Shown: positions 1-9,212 of the stretch, one piece after another
Layout of the letters: each line of letters begins with the position of its first letter
Numbering within the stretch: the stretch's first letter is position 1
Source: Sphingomonas sabuli
GTDB lineage: Bacteria; Pseudomonadota; Alphaproteobacteria; Sphingomonadales; Sphingomonadaceae
NCBI RefSeq assembly: GCF_014352855.1
Contig: NZ_CP060697.1
Span: 62,001-126,000 of the forward strand
Length of the DNA: 64,000 nt
Direction of reading: 5' to 3'
Position numbers and translations under genes: made by a program
Notes under the pieces: model-generated
Seen by the model: only the letters and a program-made list of their open reading frames with translations
Told to the model about the DNA's origin: nothing
Database searches by the model: none

Positions 1-1
1 T

Positions 2-895
2 TTGCTGATGATGGCGACCGCCTTCATGGGCTACGTCCTGCCGTGGGGCCAGATGAGCTATTGGGGTGCGCAGGTCATCACCGGCTTCTTCTCCGCCTTC
101 CCGGTCGTGGGCGAACCGATCCGCATCTGGCTGCTGGGCGGTTACGCGCCCGACCAGGCTGCGCTGACCCGCTTCTTCTCGCTCCACTACCTCTTGCCGT
201 TCGTGATCGCGGGCGTCGTCGTCCTGCACATCTGGGCGTTGCACATCCCGGGATCGAGCAACCCGACCGGCGTCGACGTAAAGGATGAAAAGGACACGTT
301 GCCGTTCCATCCCTTCTACACCGCCAAGGACGGCTGGTTCGCCGCGTCCGTGGTGCTGCTCTACGCGCTGTTCGTCTTCTTCATGCCCAACGCGCTCGGC
401 CACCCGGACAATTACATCCCGGCCAACCCGCTGGCGACTCCGGCGCACATTGTTCCGGAATGGTATTTCTGGCCGTTCTACGCGATCCTGCGCTCCTTCA
501 CGGTCGACTTCATCCTGCCGGCGAAGCTGTGGGGCGTGCTGGCCATGTTCGGCGCGATCCTGCTGCTGTTCTTCCTGCCGTGGATCGACCGTTCACCGGT
601 CCGCTCGGGCAACTATCGCCCGATGTTCAAGCGGTTCTTCATCATCCTCGTCATCGACGTGCTGGTGCTGGGCTATGTCGGCGGCGCGGAAATCAGCCCG
701 CTGAACATCGCTCTGGGGCAGATCGCATCGGCGTATTATTTCTTGCATTTCCTCGTCATCCTGCCGTTCGTTTCGGCCTATGAACGGACCTTGCCGCTGC
801 CGGATTCGATCAGCAGCTCGGCCCTTCACGGGGAAGACGAGGAAAGCGCGCCCGCCGGGGTGAAGACCGGCACGAAGTCCACGGTCGCGGGCTAA
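2..895 (+). CDS. petB: Cytochrome b of the bc1 complex (5' end outside window)
   Basis: This is the C-terminal 297 residues of the quinol-oxidising, dihaem membrane subunit of complex III in the inner membrane. In the visible part, His62 and His76 lie 14 residues apart in a transmembrane helix, the spacing of the second haem-ligand pair in bacterial cytochrome b, and the Qo-site PEWY motif is at residues 152-155. Several hydrophobic helices follow. The N-terminal half, with the other two haem ligands, is outside the window. The stop is 13 bases before the cytochrome c1 start, so the two are almost certainly co-transcribed. A Rieske gene upstream would be expected but cannot be seen. Confidence 0.97.
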   Translation: MLMMATAFMGYVLPWGQMSYWGAQVITGFFSAFPVVGEPIRIWLLGGYAPDQAALTRFFSLHYLLPFVIAGVVVLHIWALHIPGSSNPTGVDVKDEKDTLPFHPFYTAKDGWFAASVVLLYALFVFFMPNALGHPDNYIPANPLATPAHIVPEWYFWPFYAILRSFTVDFILPAKLWGVLAMFGAILLLFFLPWIDRSPVRSGNYRPMFKRFFIILVIDVLVLGYVGGAEISPLNIALGQIASAYYFLHFLVILPFVSAYERTLPLPDSISSSALHGEDEESAPAGVKTGTKSTVAG

Positions 896-908
896 GGGGA
901 AGCATTCA

Positions 909-1832
909 ATGATTCGCTGGATACTCGGATTTGTCGGCGCGGCTTTCGCTTTCGCGCTGCTGATCTCGCTGTGGGGGACGGCGTCCGACTATTTCTCGAG
1001 CCCGCACGAGCCGACCGCCGAGGAAGAATTCCACAAGCATCCCAAGGCGCTGCACCTCGCCAGCGACGGCCCCTTCGGCAAGTTCGACGAACAGCAGCTG
1101 CAGCGCGGCTTCCAGGTCTACAAGGAAGTTTGCGCCGCCTGCCACGGCCTGAACCTGGTCGCTTTCCGCGACCTTCACGCGCTCGGCTATACCGAGGCCG
1201 AAGTGAAGGCGATCGCCGATCAGTGGCAGATCGAAGTTCCGTCGATCAATCCGGAAACCGGCGAAGCGGCCACGCGCAAGGCGACCCCGCCCGACAAGTT
1301 CCCGTCGCCCTATGCCAACGAAACCGCGGCCCGCGCGGCGAACAACAACGCGCTTCCGCCCGACCTGTCGCTGATCACCAAGGCGCGTGAAGGCGGCGCG
1401 GCGTACATCTACTCGCTGCTGACCGGCTATGCGCGGCAGCCGGCCGAACTGGTGGAGAAATTCCCTGCGGCGAAGACCCCGCCGGGGCTCCACTACAATC
1501 CCTATTTCGCCAACCTCAACCTTGCCATGCCGCCGCCGCTGACCGCCGAAGGGCAGGTCAGCTATGCCGACGGTACCAAGCCCAGCGTGCAGCAGATGGC
1601 GACCGACGTATCGGCGTTCCTGGTGTGGGCGGCCGAGCCCAATCTGGCGCGACGCCATGCATCCGGCTTGGCGGTGGTGATCTTCCTGCTGTTCGGCGCG
1701 ATCTTCGGCTATCTCGCCTATCGCAACATCTGGCAGACCGAAAAGCGCAAGGTGCGCCCGATCGGCCCGCTCGACCCGGACAACACCGCGAAGCGGCGCC
1801 AGGCGAGCGAAGACGCGGGCATGCCCAACTAG
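909..1832 (+). CDS. petC: Cytochrome c1 of the bc1 complex
   Basis: This is the periplasmic monohaem subunit that passes electrons from the Rieske protein to soluble or membrane cytochrome c. The 307-residue protein has an N-terminal hydrophobic signal segment (residues 5-22), a CAACH haem-attachment motif at residues 75-79, and an AMPPP segment in the second half that probably supplies the axial Met. A single C-terminal membrane anchor lies just before a basic tail. It follows cytochrome b by 13 bases, and the gene order and the C-terminal anchor fit the standard alphaproteobacterial fbc operon. The ATG start is preceded by a purine-rich GGGGAAG ribosome-binding site. Confidence 0.97.
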   Translation: MIRWILGFVGAAFAFALLISLWGTASDYFSSPHEPTAEEEFHKHPKALHLASDGPFGKFDEQQLQRGFQVYKEVCAACHGLNLVAFRDLHALGYTEAEVKAIADQWQIEVPSINPETGEAATRKATPPDKFPSPYANETAARAANNNALPPDLSLITKAREGGAAYIYSLLTGYARQPAELVEKFPAAKTPPGLHYNPYFANLNLAMPPPLTAEGQVSYADGTKPSVQQMATDVSAFLVWAAEPNLARRHASGLAVVIFLLFGAIFGYLAYRNIWQTEKRKVRPIGPLDPDNTAKRRQASEDAGMPN

Positions 1833-1836
1833 GCTG

Positions 1837-1855
1837 GACGCCGCGGCGCGGCGTT
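1837..1855 (+). terminator. Candidate terminator hairpin after cytochrome c1
   Basis: An 8-bp GC-rich stem (GACGCCGC with GCGGCGTT, one G-T pair) encloses a GGC loop 5 bases after the petC stop. No clear T-run follows, so intrinsic termination is uncertain; it could instead stabilise the 3' end of the bc1 message. Confidence 0.4.
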
Positions 1856-1886
1856 CACCTTAGCGACATTAGGGAACGCGCATCTC

Positions 1887-1920
1887 CCGTACGCATTGAG
1901 TAGATGTACCTCGCGTACGG
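1887..1920 (+). promoter_or_regulatory. Perfect inverted repeat reaching the ribosome-binding site of the lipoprotein gene
   Basis: CCGTACGC at 1887-1894 is exactly complementary to GCGTACGG at 1913-1920, with 18 bases between. The right arm ends inside the GGAGGG Shine-Dalgarno (1919-1924) of the gene starting at 1929. As RNA this hairpin would partly cover the ribosome-binding site; as DNA it could be an operator. Either role is inference. Confidence 0.5.
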
Positions 1921-1928
1921 AGGGAATG

Positions 1929-2501
1929 ATGCGCACATCCATTGCACTTTTGCTTTCGGCCGGCTCGCTGGCACTGGGCGGCTGCGCCTACGGCATGGGC
2001 GGCTACGGCCCCTATGGCGGCGGCTACGGCGGCTATAACGGTTACAACAATTACGGCCGCAGCGGCGTCTCGGTCGGCGTCAGCGTTGGCTCCGGCTACG
2101 GCGGCTACGGGCGTTACGGCAACTATGGCGGATACGGGTACAATCCGTATGGCTATGGCGGCGGCTACGGCTTCGATCCCTACGGCGGATATGGCGGCTA
2201 CGGTGGCTATGGCGGCACCCCGTACTGGGGCTGGATGGGCGACTATTATTACCCCGGCTCCGGCTATTACGTTTACGACCGCTATCGCCGGCCCCATCGC
2301 TGGTCGAACCATCAGCGCGATTACTGGTCGCAGCGGCGCCAGCGTGCAGTCCAGGCGACGCCGAACCGCGACTCTCGTCAGCAGACGATCCGCGAAAACT
2401 GGAGCGACTTCGATCGCGGAGCTCGCACGGCCAACCGCAACGACGGCACCCGCCGCGGCGAACGGCGCCCCAACCGCAACGTCCGCACGCAGCAGGACTA
2501 G
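1929..2501 (+). CDS. Gly/Tyr-rich putative lipoprotein
   Basis: A predicted outer-membrane or periplasmic lipoprotein of 190 residues and unknown function. The N-terminus has a short hydrophobic signal ending in an LALGGC lipobox, so lipid attachment at that Cys is likely. The first half after it is a low-complexity GYGGYGG-type tract; the second half is basic and rich in Arg, Asn and Gln. The ATG at 1929 is chosen because GGAGGG lies 5 bases upstream; an adjacent in-frame ATG at 1926 is too close to it. The stop overlaps by 2 bases the stop of the convergent MaoC gene. The GYGG tract resembles those of surface or RNA-associated proteins, but no domain is recognised. Confidence 0.8.
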   Translation: MRTSIALLLSAGSLALGGCAYGMGGYGPYGGGYGGYNGYNNYGRSGVSVGVSVGSGYGGYGRYGNYGGYGYNPYGYGGGYGFDPYGGYGGYGGYGGTPYWGWMGDYYYPGSGYYVYDRYRRPHRWSNHQRDYWSQRRQRAVQATPNRDSRQQTIRENWSDFDRGARTANRNDGTRRGERRPNRNVRTQQD

Positions 2502-2962
2502 GCTTCGTCCGGCCTCCGCCGGATCAGCACGATCGACACCATCGTCATCACCGGGACATCGTCCTGGTTGGTGACGGTGGTGCGCGTGCGGAAGGAACCG
2601 ATTTCCGGCTTCGACCCCGACGGCGTCTTCTCGACGATCTCTCCGCGAACGTGCAGCGTGTCGCCCGGGTAAACCGGCTTTAGCCAGCGCAATTCGTCGA
2701 TGCCGGGGGAACCCAGACCGGCCTGCTCCTCATCGACGACCTTGCGCGCGATGACCGCCATGACCATCGCGCAGGTGTGCCAGCCGCTGGCCGACAACCG
2801 CCCGAAATGGGTTTTGGCCGCCGCTTCGTCGGACAGGTGAAACGGCTGCGGGTCGTATTTGCGGGCGAAGTCGACCACTTCCTCGCGGGTGACCGCATAG
2901 GATCCGAAATAGCTTTCGGCGCCTACTTCCAAATCTTCGAAATAGATCATGCCCTCGCGCAT
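2498..2962 (-). CDS. MaoC-family (R)-hydratase-like protein
   Basis: This is a hot-dog-fold protein of the MaoC/R-specific enoyl-CoA hydratase type, 154 residues, a single hot-dog domain as in short dimeric members. The segment around residues 36-50 (DPQPFHLSDEAA) matches the substrate-binding/catalytic helix region of the family, with a conserved Asp and His, and the ASGWHT motif follows. Such enzymes hydrate trans-2-enoyl-CoA, although many single-domain sphingomonad members have no assigned substrate. Two in-frame ATGs exist (2962 and 2950); the upstream one is given, without a strong ribosome-binding site for either. It diverges from the sulfotransferase gene across 35 bases. Confidence 0.85.
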   Translation of the reverse strand: MREGMIYFEDLEVGAESYFGSYAVTREEVVDFARKYDPQPFHLSDEAAAKTHFGRLSASGWHTCAMVMAVIARKVVDEEQAGLGSPGIDELRWLKPVYPGDTLHVRGEIVEKTPSGSKPEIGSFRTRTTVTNQDDVPVMTMVSIVLIRRRPDEA

Positions 2963-2997
2963 AGCGGGCGCTCGATGCGCGCGCTACACAGCTGTTC

Positions 2998-4584
2998 GTG
3001 ACAGGGCAGGCCAGTCTTTCCGGGCGATTTCATCCGCGCCTCGTCGAGGCCGCGATCGCGCTCAACGCCAATCGGCTGGATGTCGCCGAACGCCTGCTCA
3101 AGCCGCACCTGCAGGACAATCCGTTCGATGCCCGGGCGGTGCGCATGCTGGCCGAGCTTGCCGCGCGCATCGGCCGCTGGCGCGATGCCGAAACGCTGCT
3201 TCGCCGCGCGGTCGATCTGGCCCCGGGCTGGAACGCGCCAAAAGCCAATCTCGCGCTGGTGCTCGGCCGTTCGGGCCGTCCGGCGGAAGCGCTGGATGTC
3301 CTCGACGAGGTCTTCGCCGCCGAACCCGACGGGCTCAATCACTGGAACCTGAAGGCCGCGACCCTTGGCCGGCTGGGCGATTTCGAACCGGCGATCGGCC
3401 TGTACGAAGAGGTACTCGCCCGCTCTCCGCGCCAGCCGCGGGTGTGGCTGAGCTACGGCCACATGCTGAAGACGGTCGGCCGCCTGGAAGACGGGATCGC
3501 TGCCTATCGCCGGGCGATCGCGCTGCGGCCCGAGTTCGGCGAAGCGTGGTGGAGCCTCGCCAACCTCAAGACCGTACATTTCGACCCGGCTGATATCGGG
3601 GCGATGGAAACGGCGCTTGCCGGCGCGACGGATCCGGATGACCGGCTGCACCTGCATTTCGCGCTGGGCAAGGCGATGCACGACGCCCAGTCGTTCGACC
3701 AGGCGTTCGACCATTATGCGCAGGGCAACGCCATCCGGCTGGATCGGCATCCCTACCGGTCGGACGAGGTCACCCGGCTGGTCGACCGCAGTATCGCCGC
3801 CTTCACCGGCGCGGCTCTGGCGAAGCGCGAGGGCGGCTGCGATGCGCCCGATCCCATATTCATCGTCGGCATGCCGCGCGCCGGATCGACCCTGGTCGAA
3901 CAGATATTGTCGTCGCACAGCCTGATCGAAGGCACGTCGGAACTGCCCGACATCCCTCTGCTGGCCAACGAGAACGGGCGCTATCCCGACGGCATTCTGG
4001 AATTGAGCGAGGACCAGCGTCGCGCGCTTGGCGAAAACTATCTCCGGCGCAGCGGGGTCCAGCGGCGCACCGACCGCCCGTTCTTCGTCGACAAGCTGCC
4101 CAACAACTGGATGTTCGTGCCGTTCATCCAGCTGATCCTGCCACGGGCGCGGATCATCGATGCCCGTCGGCACCCGCTGGGATGCTGCCTGTCCAATTTC
4201 CGCCAGCATTTCGCGCGCGGCCAGACCTTTGCTTACGATCTGGCGGATGTCGGCACCTATTACGCCGATTATGTGCGGCTGATGGCGCACGTCGACGCTG
4301 TCCTGCCCGGCCGCGTCCACCGCGTGATCTACGAACGCATGGTCGACGATACGGAGACCGAGGTTCGGCGGCTGCTCGAATATTGCGGGCTGGAGTTCGA
4401 GTCCGCCTGCATGGACTTTCACAAGACCGAGCGCGCGGTGCGCACACCGAGCTCGGAGCAAGTGCGCCAGCCGATCTATCGCGACTCGACCGACGAATGG
4501 CGCGCCTACGAGGCCCATTTGGCGCCGCTGAAGGCCGCGCTAGGCCCGGTGCTTGACGCCTATCCGGAGGCGCCTGCCCCCTGA
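2998..4584 (+). CDS. TPR-repeat sulfotransferase
   Basis: The 528-residue protein has tetratricopeptide repeats over roughly residues 10-270 and a sulfotransferase domain from about 285 to the end. The 5'-phosphosulfate-binding loop of PAPS-dependent sulfotransferases is visible as IFIVGMPRAGSTL near residues 287-299. This is followed by a Ser/His-containing ILSSHS stretch and a later RHPLGCCLSNF segment typical of the bacterial Sulfotransfer family. Such fusions are common in alphaproteobacteria, where the acceptor is rarely known. The start is GTG at 2998. No sulfate activation or glycan genes adjoin it, so the substrate cannot be inferred from context. Confidence 0.88.
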   Translation: MTGQASLSGRFHPRLVEAAIALNANRLDVAERLLKPHLQDNPFDARAVRMLAELAARIGRWRDAETLLRRAVDLAPGWNAPKANLALVLGRSGRPAEALDVLDEVFAAEPDGLNHWNLKAATLGRLGDFEPAIGLYEEVLARSPRQPRVWLSYGHMLKTVGRLEDGIAAYRRAIALRPEFGEAWWSLANLKTVHFDPADIGAMETALAGATDPDDRLHLHFALGKAMHDAQSFDQAFDHYAQGNAIRLDRHPYRSDEVTRLVDRSIAAFTGAALAKREGGCDAPDPIFIVGMPRAGSTLVEQILSSHSLIEGTSELPDIPLLANENGRYPDGILELSEDQRRALGENYLRRSGVQRRTDRPFFVDKLPNNWMFVPFIQLILPRARIIDARRHPLGCCLSNFRQHFARGQTFAYDLADVGTYYADYVRLMAHVDAVLPGRVHRVIYERMVDDTETEVRRLLEYCGLEFESACMDFHKTERAVRTPSSEQVRQPIYRDSTDEWRAYEAHLAPLKAALGPVLDAYPEAPAP

Positions 4585-4621
4585 GATCGGCACGTTTTGC
4601 TGCACTGCCGCAAAATCTCGA

Positions 4622-4650
4622 TTGACAAGGCCGGGCCGCTCTGTCGCTAT
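4622..4650 (+). promoter_or_regulatory. Promoter of the TonB-dependent receptor
   Basis: TTGACA (4622-4627), a 17-base spacer and CGCTAT (4645-4650) stand 31 bases upstream of the receptor's ATG. The perfect -35 and the CTAT-containing -10 match the sigma-70 style of alphaproteobacteria, and the same layout recurs at 9154-9182. Confidence 0.65.
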
Positions 4651-4681
4651 CACGACATTCAACCGGAGTGGGGGCATTCCG

Positions 4682-7324
4682 ATGACCAAGACCGATTATC
4701 GTTTGTTCGCACTGGGGCTGTTCGCGACGACCGCGCTGACCTCGCCGGCTTTTGCGCAGGATAATACGCCGGAGATCGTGCCGCCGGCCGACACCACCGA
4801 ATCGCCTGCGCCCAACACCAACGCGACCAACGTCACGTCGCCTCTGCCGCAGGTCGAGCAGGCGCTCGACGGCGTTGCGCCGGACACGACGGAAATCATC
4901 GTCACCGCGCAGAAGCGTGAGGAGAACCTGCAGGACGTGGCGCTGTCGATCCAGGCGATCGGCACGCGCCGGCTGGATCAGCTCAACATCTCCGACTTCC
5001 AGGATTACGTGAAGCAGCTGCCCTCGGTCAGCTTCAACACCTCCCAGTCCGGCGGCACGGTCATCTACATGCGCGGCGTCGCGACCGGCGGCGACGGCAA
5101 CCATTCTGGCTCCTTGCCGTCCGTCGGCGTGTACCTCGACGAACAGCCGGTGACGACGGTCGGCGGCGCGCTCGACGTCCACATCTACGACATCGCCCGG
5201 ATCGAAAGCCTCGCCGGTCCGCAGGGCACGCTGTACGGCGCGTCGAGCCAGGCTGGCACCATCCGTATCATCACCAACAAGCCCGACCTCAAGTCCACCT
5301 ACGGCCGTGTCGACGGGGAGCTGAATTCGGTCGCTCACGGCGGGATCGGCGGCAGCCTGGAAGGCATGATCAACGTGCCGCTGTCGCCCAGCATGGCGCT
5401 GCGCGCGATCGCATTCTACCAGCACGACGCCGGCTTCATCGACAACGTGCCGGGCACCCGCACCTATTGCGGCGACGCGACCCCCGATGGCTGCGTCTAC
5501 AACGGCTTCTCGCTCGACAATGCGGCCTTCGTCGAAAACGACATCAACGAGCGCACGACCTATGGCGGCCGCGCGGCGCTGAAGATCGACCTCAACGAGA
5601 ATTGGACCGCGACGCCAACCGTCATGCACCAATATTCGAAGGTCGACGGCTTCGGCGCGTTCGACCCGACGCTCGGCGACCTCGACGTGCAACGCTATCG
5701 CGGCGACGAATTCTACAAGGACGAATTCACCCAGGTCGCGCTGACCATCGAGGGGAAGATTTCGAACTTCGACCTGACCTACGCGGCGGCCTACATGGAC
5801 CGCCCGACGTCCAGCATCCAGGATTACAGCGACTATACCGCCGCCTACGACGCTTATTACGAAAGCCTCGGTGGTCTGGCCAACTACTTCTATTTCCAGG
5901 ATTCCGCCGGCAACAACGTCGACCCGACGCAATATATCGTCGGCACCGAGCACTTTAAGAAGATGAGCCACGAGCTGCGGGTCTCGACACCCGCGGAGTG
6001 GCCGTTCCGAGTGTTGGCGGGCGCCTTCTACCAGCGCCAAACCAACGAGATTTACCAGGATTACAAGGTCGACGGCGTGTCGCCCGACCTGTCGGTGAAT
6101 GGCTATCCGGGCACCGTTTGGCTGACCCTGCAGGACCGCAAGGACAAGGACTGGGCGCTGTTCGGCGAAGCGGAATTCGACGTCACGCCGCAGGTCACGC
6201 TGGTCGCTGGCGGACGCCTGTTCAAATATGACAACAGCCTGTTCGGCTTCGCCGGCTTCGGCAAGAATCCCAATTTCGACGAGGACACGTGGCTGGTCCC
6301 GCCCAACGCGGTCGGCGGCAGCTCGGGCTATCGTCGCTGCCTGACCGTCAACGGCGAACAACTGCTCAACGACGAAGACTCGCCGCTGGCGTCGGGCGGG
6401 GTCGCGGACACGCCGTGCACCAACGTCGGCAATGTGGTGGACGGCGTTGCCGTGCCGCGGCGGAGCAAGGGCGACGGCTTCACGCACCGGCTCAGCGCCA
6501 AGTGGAAGCCGCAGGAAGATCTGATGTTCTATGCCACCTGGTCGCGCGGTTTTCGCCCCGGCGGCATCAATCGTCAGCCCAACGCGCCGGCCTACCAGCC
6601 GGACTATCTGAGCAATTACGAACTGGGTTGGAAGACCGGGTTCGGCGCGGTCCGCTGGAACGGAGCCATCTATCACCAGGTGTGGAAGAAACTGCAGTTC
6701 AGCTTCCTCGGCGAAAACAGCCTGACCGTCATCCAGAACGGCCGCGACGCGCGCATCAACGGCGTCGAGACCGACCTTTCCTACACCGGGGGCGGCCTCA
6801 ACCTGACGGCCGCGGCGGCCTATACCGATGCCAAGACGAAGCAGAATATCTGCAACGCCAGCTTCGACCCGGCGCCGGACTGCTCGACGCTGTACGTCAA
6901 CGATCCGAACGATCCGGACGACGATTTCCAGGATTTCATCGTCACGCCCGCGGGCACCCGGCTGCCGGTCACGCCGAAGTTCAAATTTTCGACCACCGCG
7001 CGCTATGCGTGGCCGATGTGGAACGGCCGGGCGCACGTCCAGGGCAGCCTCAGCTACCAGGGCTCCGCCCCGGTCGACATTCGCCGGGACATCGGTGGCG
7101 GATCGAACCCCAACGATTTCCTCGGCCGCTTGCACGCGTCGACCTTGGTCGACCTGTTTGCCGGCTATTCGTGGGCCGATTACACCGCCGAACTGTTCGC
7201 GACGAACCTGTTCGACGAACGCAACGAGCTGGTCCGCTTCGTCGCCTGCAGCATCTGCACGCAAACGAAGATCCAGGCCGGGCGTCCGCGCACTATCGGA
7301 ATCCGTCTCGGCACCCGCTTCTAG
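4682..7324 (+). CDS. TonB-dependent outer-membrane receptor
   Basis: This is an outer-membrane 22-strand barrel with an N-terminal plug that imports a ligand using TonB/ExbBD energy. From ATG 4682 it has 880 residues and a clear Sec signal ending SPAFAQ. A proline/asparagine-rich linker follows, then the TonB-box-like EIIVTAQKR and the plug domain with the usual VSFN, YMRG and GPQGTLYG segments, and a long beta-barrel ending in Phe (GTRF), the usual C-terminal assembly signal. The ligand is unknown: sphingomonads carry many such receptors for saccharides, aromatics and siderophores, and no neighbour reveals it. The GGAGTGGGGG ribosome-binding site decides the start; upstream in-frame Mets belong to non-coding sequence. 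Confidence 0.95.
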   Translation: MTKTDYRLFALGLFATTALTSPAFAQDNTPEIVPPADTTESPAPNTNATNVTSPLPQVEQALDGVAPDTTEIIVTAQKREENLQDVALSIQAIGTRRLDQLNISDFQDYVKQLPSVSFNTSQSGGTVIYMRGVATGGDGNHSGSLPSVGVYLDEQPVTTVGGALDVHIYDIARIESLAGPQGTLYGASSQAGTIRIITNKPDLKSTYGRVDGELNSVAHGGIGGSLEGMINVPLSPSMALRAIAFYQHDAGFIDNVPGTRTYCGDATPDGCVYNGFSLDNAAFVENDINERTTYGGRAALKIDLNENWTATPTVMHQYSKVDGFGAFDPTLGDLDVQRYRGDEFYKDEFTQVALTIEGKISNFDLTYAAAYMDRPTSSIQDYSDYTAAYDAYYESLGGLANYFYFQDSAGNNVDPTQYIVGTEHFKKMSHELRVSTPAEWPFRVLAGAFYQRQTNEIYQDYKVDGVSPDLSVNGYPGTVWLTLQDRKDKDWALFGEAEFDVTPQVTLVAGGRLFKYDNSLFGFAGFGKNPNFDEDTWLVPPNAVGGSSGYRRCLTVNGEQLLNDEDSPLASGGVADTPCTNVGNVVDGVAVPRRSKGDGFTHRLSAKWKPQEDLMFYATWSRGFRPGGINRQPNAPAYQPDYLSNYELGWKTGFGAVRWNGAIYHQVWKKLQFSFLGENSLTVIQNGRDARINGVETDLSYTGGGLNLTAAAAYTDAKTKQNICNASFDPAPDCSTLYVNDPNDPDDDFQDFIVTPAGTRLPVTPKFKFSTTARYAWPMWNGRAHVQGSLSYQGSAPVDIRRDIGGGSNPNDFLGRLHASTLVDLFAGYSWADYTAELFATNLFDERNELVRFVACSICTQTKIQAGRPRTIGIRLGTRF

Positions 7325-7367
7325 CCGCCGTCTAGCCCGGGCCAGTTGCGCCAGCTAGGGAACGGGC

Positions 7368-8000
7368 GTGACAGGTCTGGACCTCCCCTGGCGGGCACGC
7401 CCGCGCCACGCCGCCTGGCCGATCGCGGGCCTCGCCGCTGTATGGCTGGCAATGCTGTCGCTCGGAGCGGGCGCCGCCGATGGCCGCATCCTCGCGATGT
7501 TCTATGCCGGCGACAATCCGACGGCCGTCGCCATCGCGCAGTTCATCACGGTGTTCGGCAATGCGCCGGTGTCCGTCCTGTTCGCCACGCTGGGGGCGGC
7601 GATCCTGCTGGTCATGAAGCACCCGCGCCGCGGCTTCGCGCTGCTCGCGGTCGTGTTCGGCGGACGCCTGCTGGTGAGCGCGCAGAAATATTCGATCCTG
7701 CGCCTGCGCCCGGAGATCGAGGCGCATCTGGTGCCGGTCAGCAACCCGTCCTTCCCCAGCGGCCATGCCGCCAATTCTATGATCCTGTGGGTGGCGCTGG
7801 CGCTGATCCTGTTCGGCGACACGCGCTTTCGCAACGTGGCGCTGGCCATCGGGCTGTCGATCGCGGTCCTGGTCGGGCTGAGCCGGCTGGTGCTTGGCGT
7901 GCACTGGCCCAGCGATGTGGTCGGCGGCTGGGCCTTTGGCGCCTTGTGGGTGCTGATCGCTTTGCCGGTGGCGGAGCGGCTGTTCGTCCCTAAACGTTGA
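7368..8000 (+). CDS. PAP2-family membrane phosphatase
   Basis: An inner-membrane acid phosphatase/lipid phosphatase of the PAP2 superfamily, 210 residues with about six hydrophobic segments. All three signature motifs are complete: K107-x6-R114P115, PSGH at 130-133, and S172R173-x5-H179-x3-D183, which give the phosphate pocket and the catalytic His pair on the periplasmic face. Members dephosphorylate undecaprenyl diphosphate, phosphatidylglycerophosphate or phosphatidate; the sequence alone does not decide which. The start is GTG at 7368, 43 bases after the receptor gene. The last 11 bases overlap the end of convergent ychF. Confidence 0.9.
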   Translation: MTGLDLPWRARPRHAAWPIAGLAAVWLAMLSLGAGAADGRILAMFYAGDNPTAVAIAQFITVFGNAPVSVLFATLGAAILLVMKHPRRGFALLAVVFGGRLLVSAQKYSILRLRPEIEAHLVPVSNPSFPSGHAANSMILWVALALILFGDTRFRNVALAIGLSIAVLVGLSRLVLGVHWPSDVVGGWAFGALWVLIALPVAERLFVPKR

Positions 8001-9090
8001 AGCGGAACAGCATCACGTCGCCGTCCTTGACGACATACTCCTTGCCTTCCGACCGCAGCTTGCCCGCATCGCGCGCGCCGCTCTCCCCGCCGCAGGTGAT
8101 GAAGTCGTCATAGCCGATGGTCTCGGCGCGGATAAACCCGCGCTCGAAATCGCTATGGATCTCGCCGGCCGCTTCGGGTGCCTTGGCGCCCTTGCGCACG
8201 GTCCAGGCGCGCGATTCCTTGGGCCCTGCCGTGTAGAAAGTGATCAGTCCGAGCAGCTGATAGGCCGCGTTGATCATCCGGTTCAGCCCGGTTTCCTCCA
8301 GGCCCAAGTCGGACAGGAAGGCGTCGCGCTCCTCTTCGGGCAGGGTGGCGATCTCGGCCTCGATGGCGGCGGAAATAACCACCGCGACGGCGCCTTCGGC
8401 CTTGGCCTTGTCTTCCACCCGCGCGGACAGCGCGTTGCCGCTGGCGGCATCGCCTTCATCCACGTTGCATACGTACAGCACCGGCTTGGCGGTTAGCAAC
8501 TGCGCGCGCTGCAGCGCTTTTTCTTCCTCGACATCCTTGGGCTGCGTCAGCCGGGCAGGCTTGGATTCGCGCAGCAGGTCCAGCGCCTGGCCAAGCACGC
8601 TGGCTTCGACCTTGGCTTCCTTGTCGCCCTGCTGCGCTTTCTTGACCAGGTTCGGCACGCGCCGTTCCAGCGAGTCCAGATCGGCCAGCATGAGCTCGGT
8701 CTCGACCGTGTCAGCGTCGGCGATCGGGTCGACGCGGCCCTCGACATGGGTGACGTCGCCTTCCTCGAAACAGCGCAGGACATGGACGATCGCGTCGACT
8801 TCCCGGATGTTGGCCAGGAACTGGTTACCTAGGCCCTCGCCCTTGCTGGCGCCGCGTACCAGCCCGGCGATGTCGACGAATTCGATCTGGGTTTCGATTT
8901 CCTGCGCCGAAGCGGCGATCTCGCGGATCCGGTCCAGCCGCGCGTCGGGCACGGCGACGCGGCCGACGTTCGGTTCGATCGTGCAGAACGGATAATTGGC
9001 CGCCTGCGCCGCCGCCGTTTCGGTAAGCGCGTTGAAAAGGGTCGATTTGCCGACGTTCGGCAGGCCGACGATGCCGCAGCGGAAGCCCAT
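7990..9090 (-). CDS. ychF: Redox-regulated ATPase YchF (Obg-family)
   Basis: This is a universally conserved ribosome-associated P-loop protein of the Obg/TRAFAC class; the family hydrolyses ATP rather than GTP and is linked to oxidative-stress responses. The 366 residues start with the P-loop GLPNVGKS at 9-16. The base-specificity motif reads NVDE instead of the GTPase NKxD, which is the hallmark of YchF. A C-terminal TGS-like domain follows, with the KEYVVKDGD end. Length is normal for the family. It is a single-gene unit, convergent with the PAP2 gene and divergent from the unknown gene at 9213. Confidence 0.97.
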   Translation of the reverse strand: MGFRCGIVGLPNVGKSTLFNALTETAAAQAANYPFCTIEPNVGRVAVPDARLDRIREIAASAQEIETQIEFVDIAGLVRGASKGEGLGNQFLANIREVDAIVHVLRCFEEGDVTHVEGRVDPIADADTVETELMLADLDSLERRVPNLVKKAQQGDKEAKVEASVLGQALDLLRESKPARLTQPKDVEEEKALQRAQLLTAKPVLYVCNVDEGDAASGNALSARVEDKAKAEGAVAVVISAAIEAEIATLPEEERDAFLSDLGLEETGLNRMINAAYQLLGLITFYTAGPKESRAWTVRKGAKAPEAAGEIHSDFERGFIRAETIGYDDFITCGGESGARDAGKLRSEGKEYVVKDGDVMLFRFNV

Positions 9091-9153
9091 GGTTACTCCA
9101 GGATGTCAGGAATTGCCGTGGCGCTTAGCCGCTCGGTCCCGCGCCGCCAACCT

Positions 9154-9182
9154 TTGACCAGTCTTTTACCTTCCGCCGCTAT
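9154..9182 (+). promoter_or_regulatory. Promoter of the conserved unknown gene at 9213
   Basis: TTGACC (9154-9159), 17 bases, then CGCTAT (9177-9182). The -10 is identical to that of the promoter at 4622-4650 and the spacing is the same. Initiation 6-8 bases downstream would leave a short leader containing the GGGGGAG and AAGG ribosome-binding purines. Confidence 0.65.
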
Positions 9183-9212
9183 TCCGTTCGGCAACTGTGG
9201 GGGAGTAAGGCA

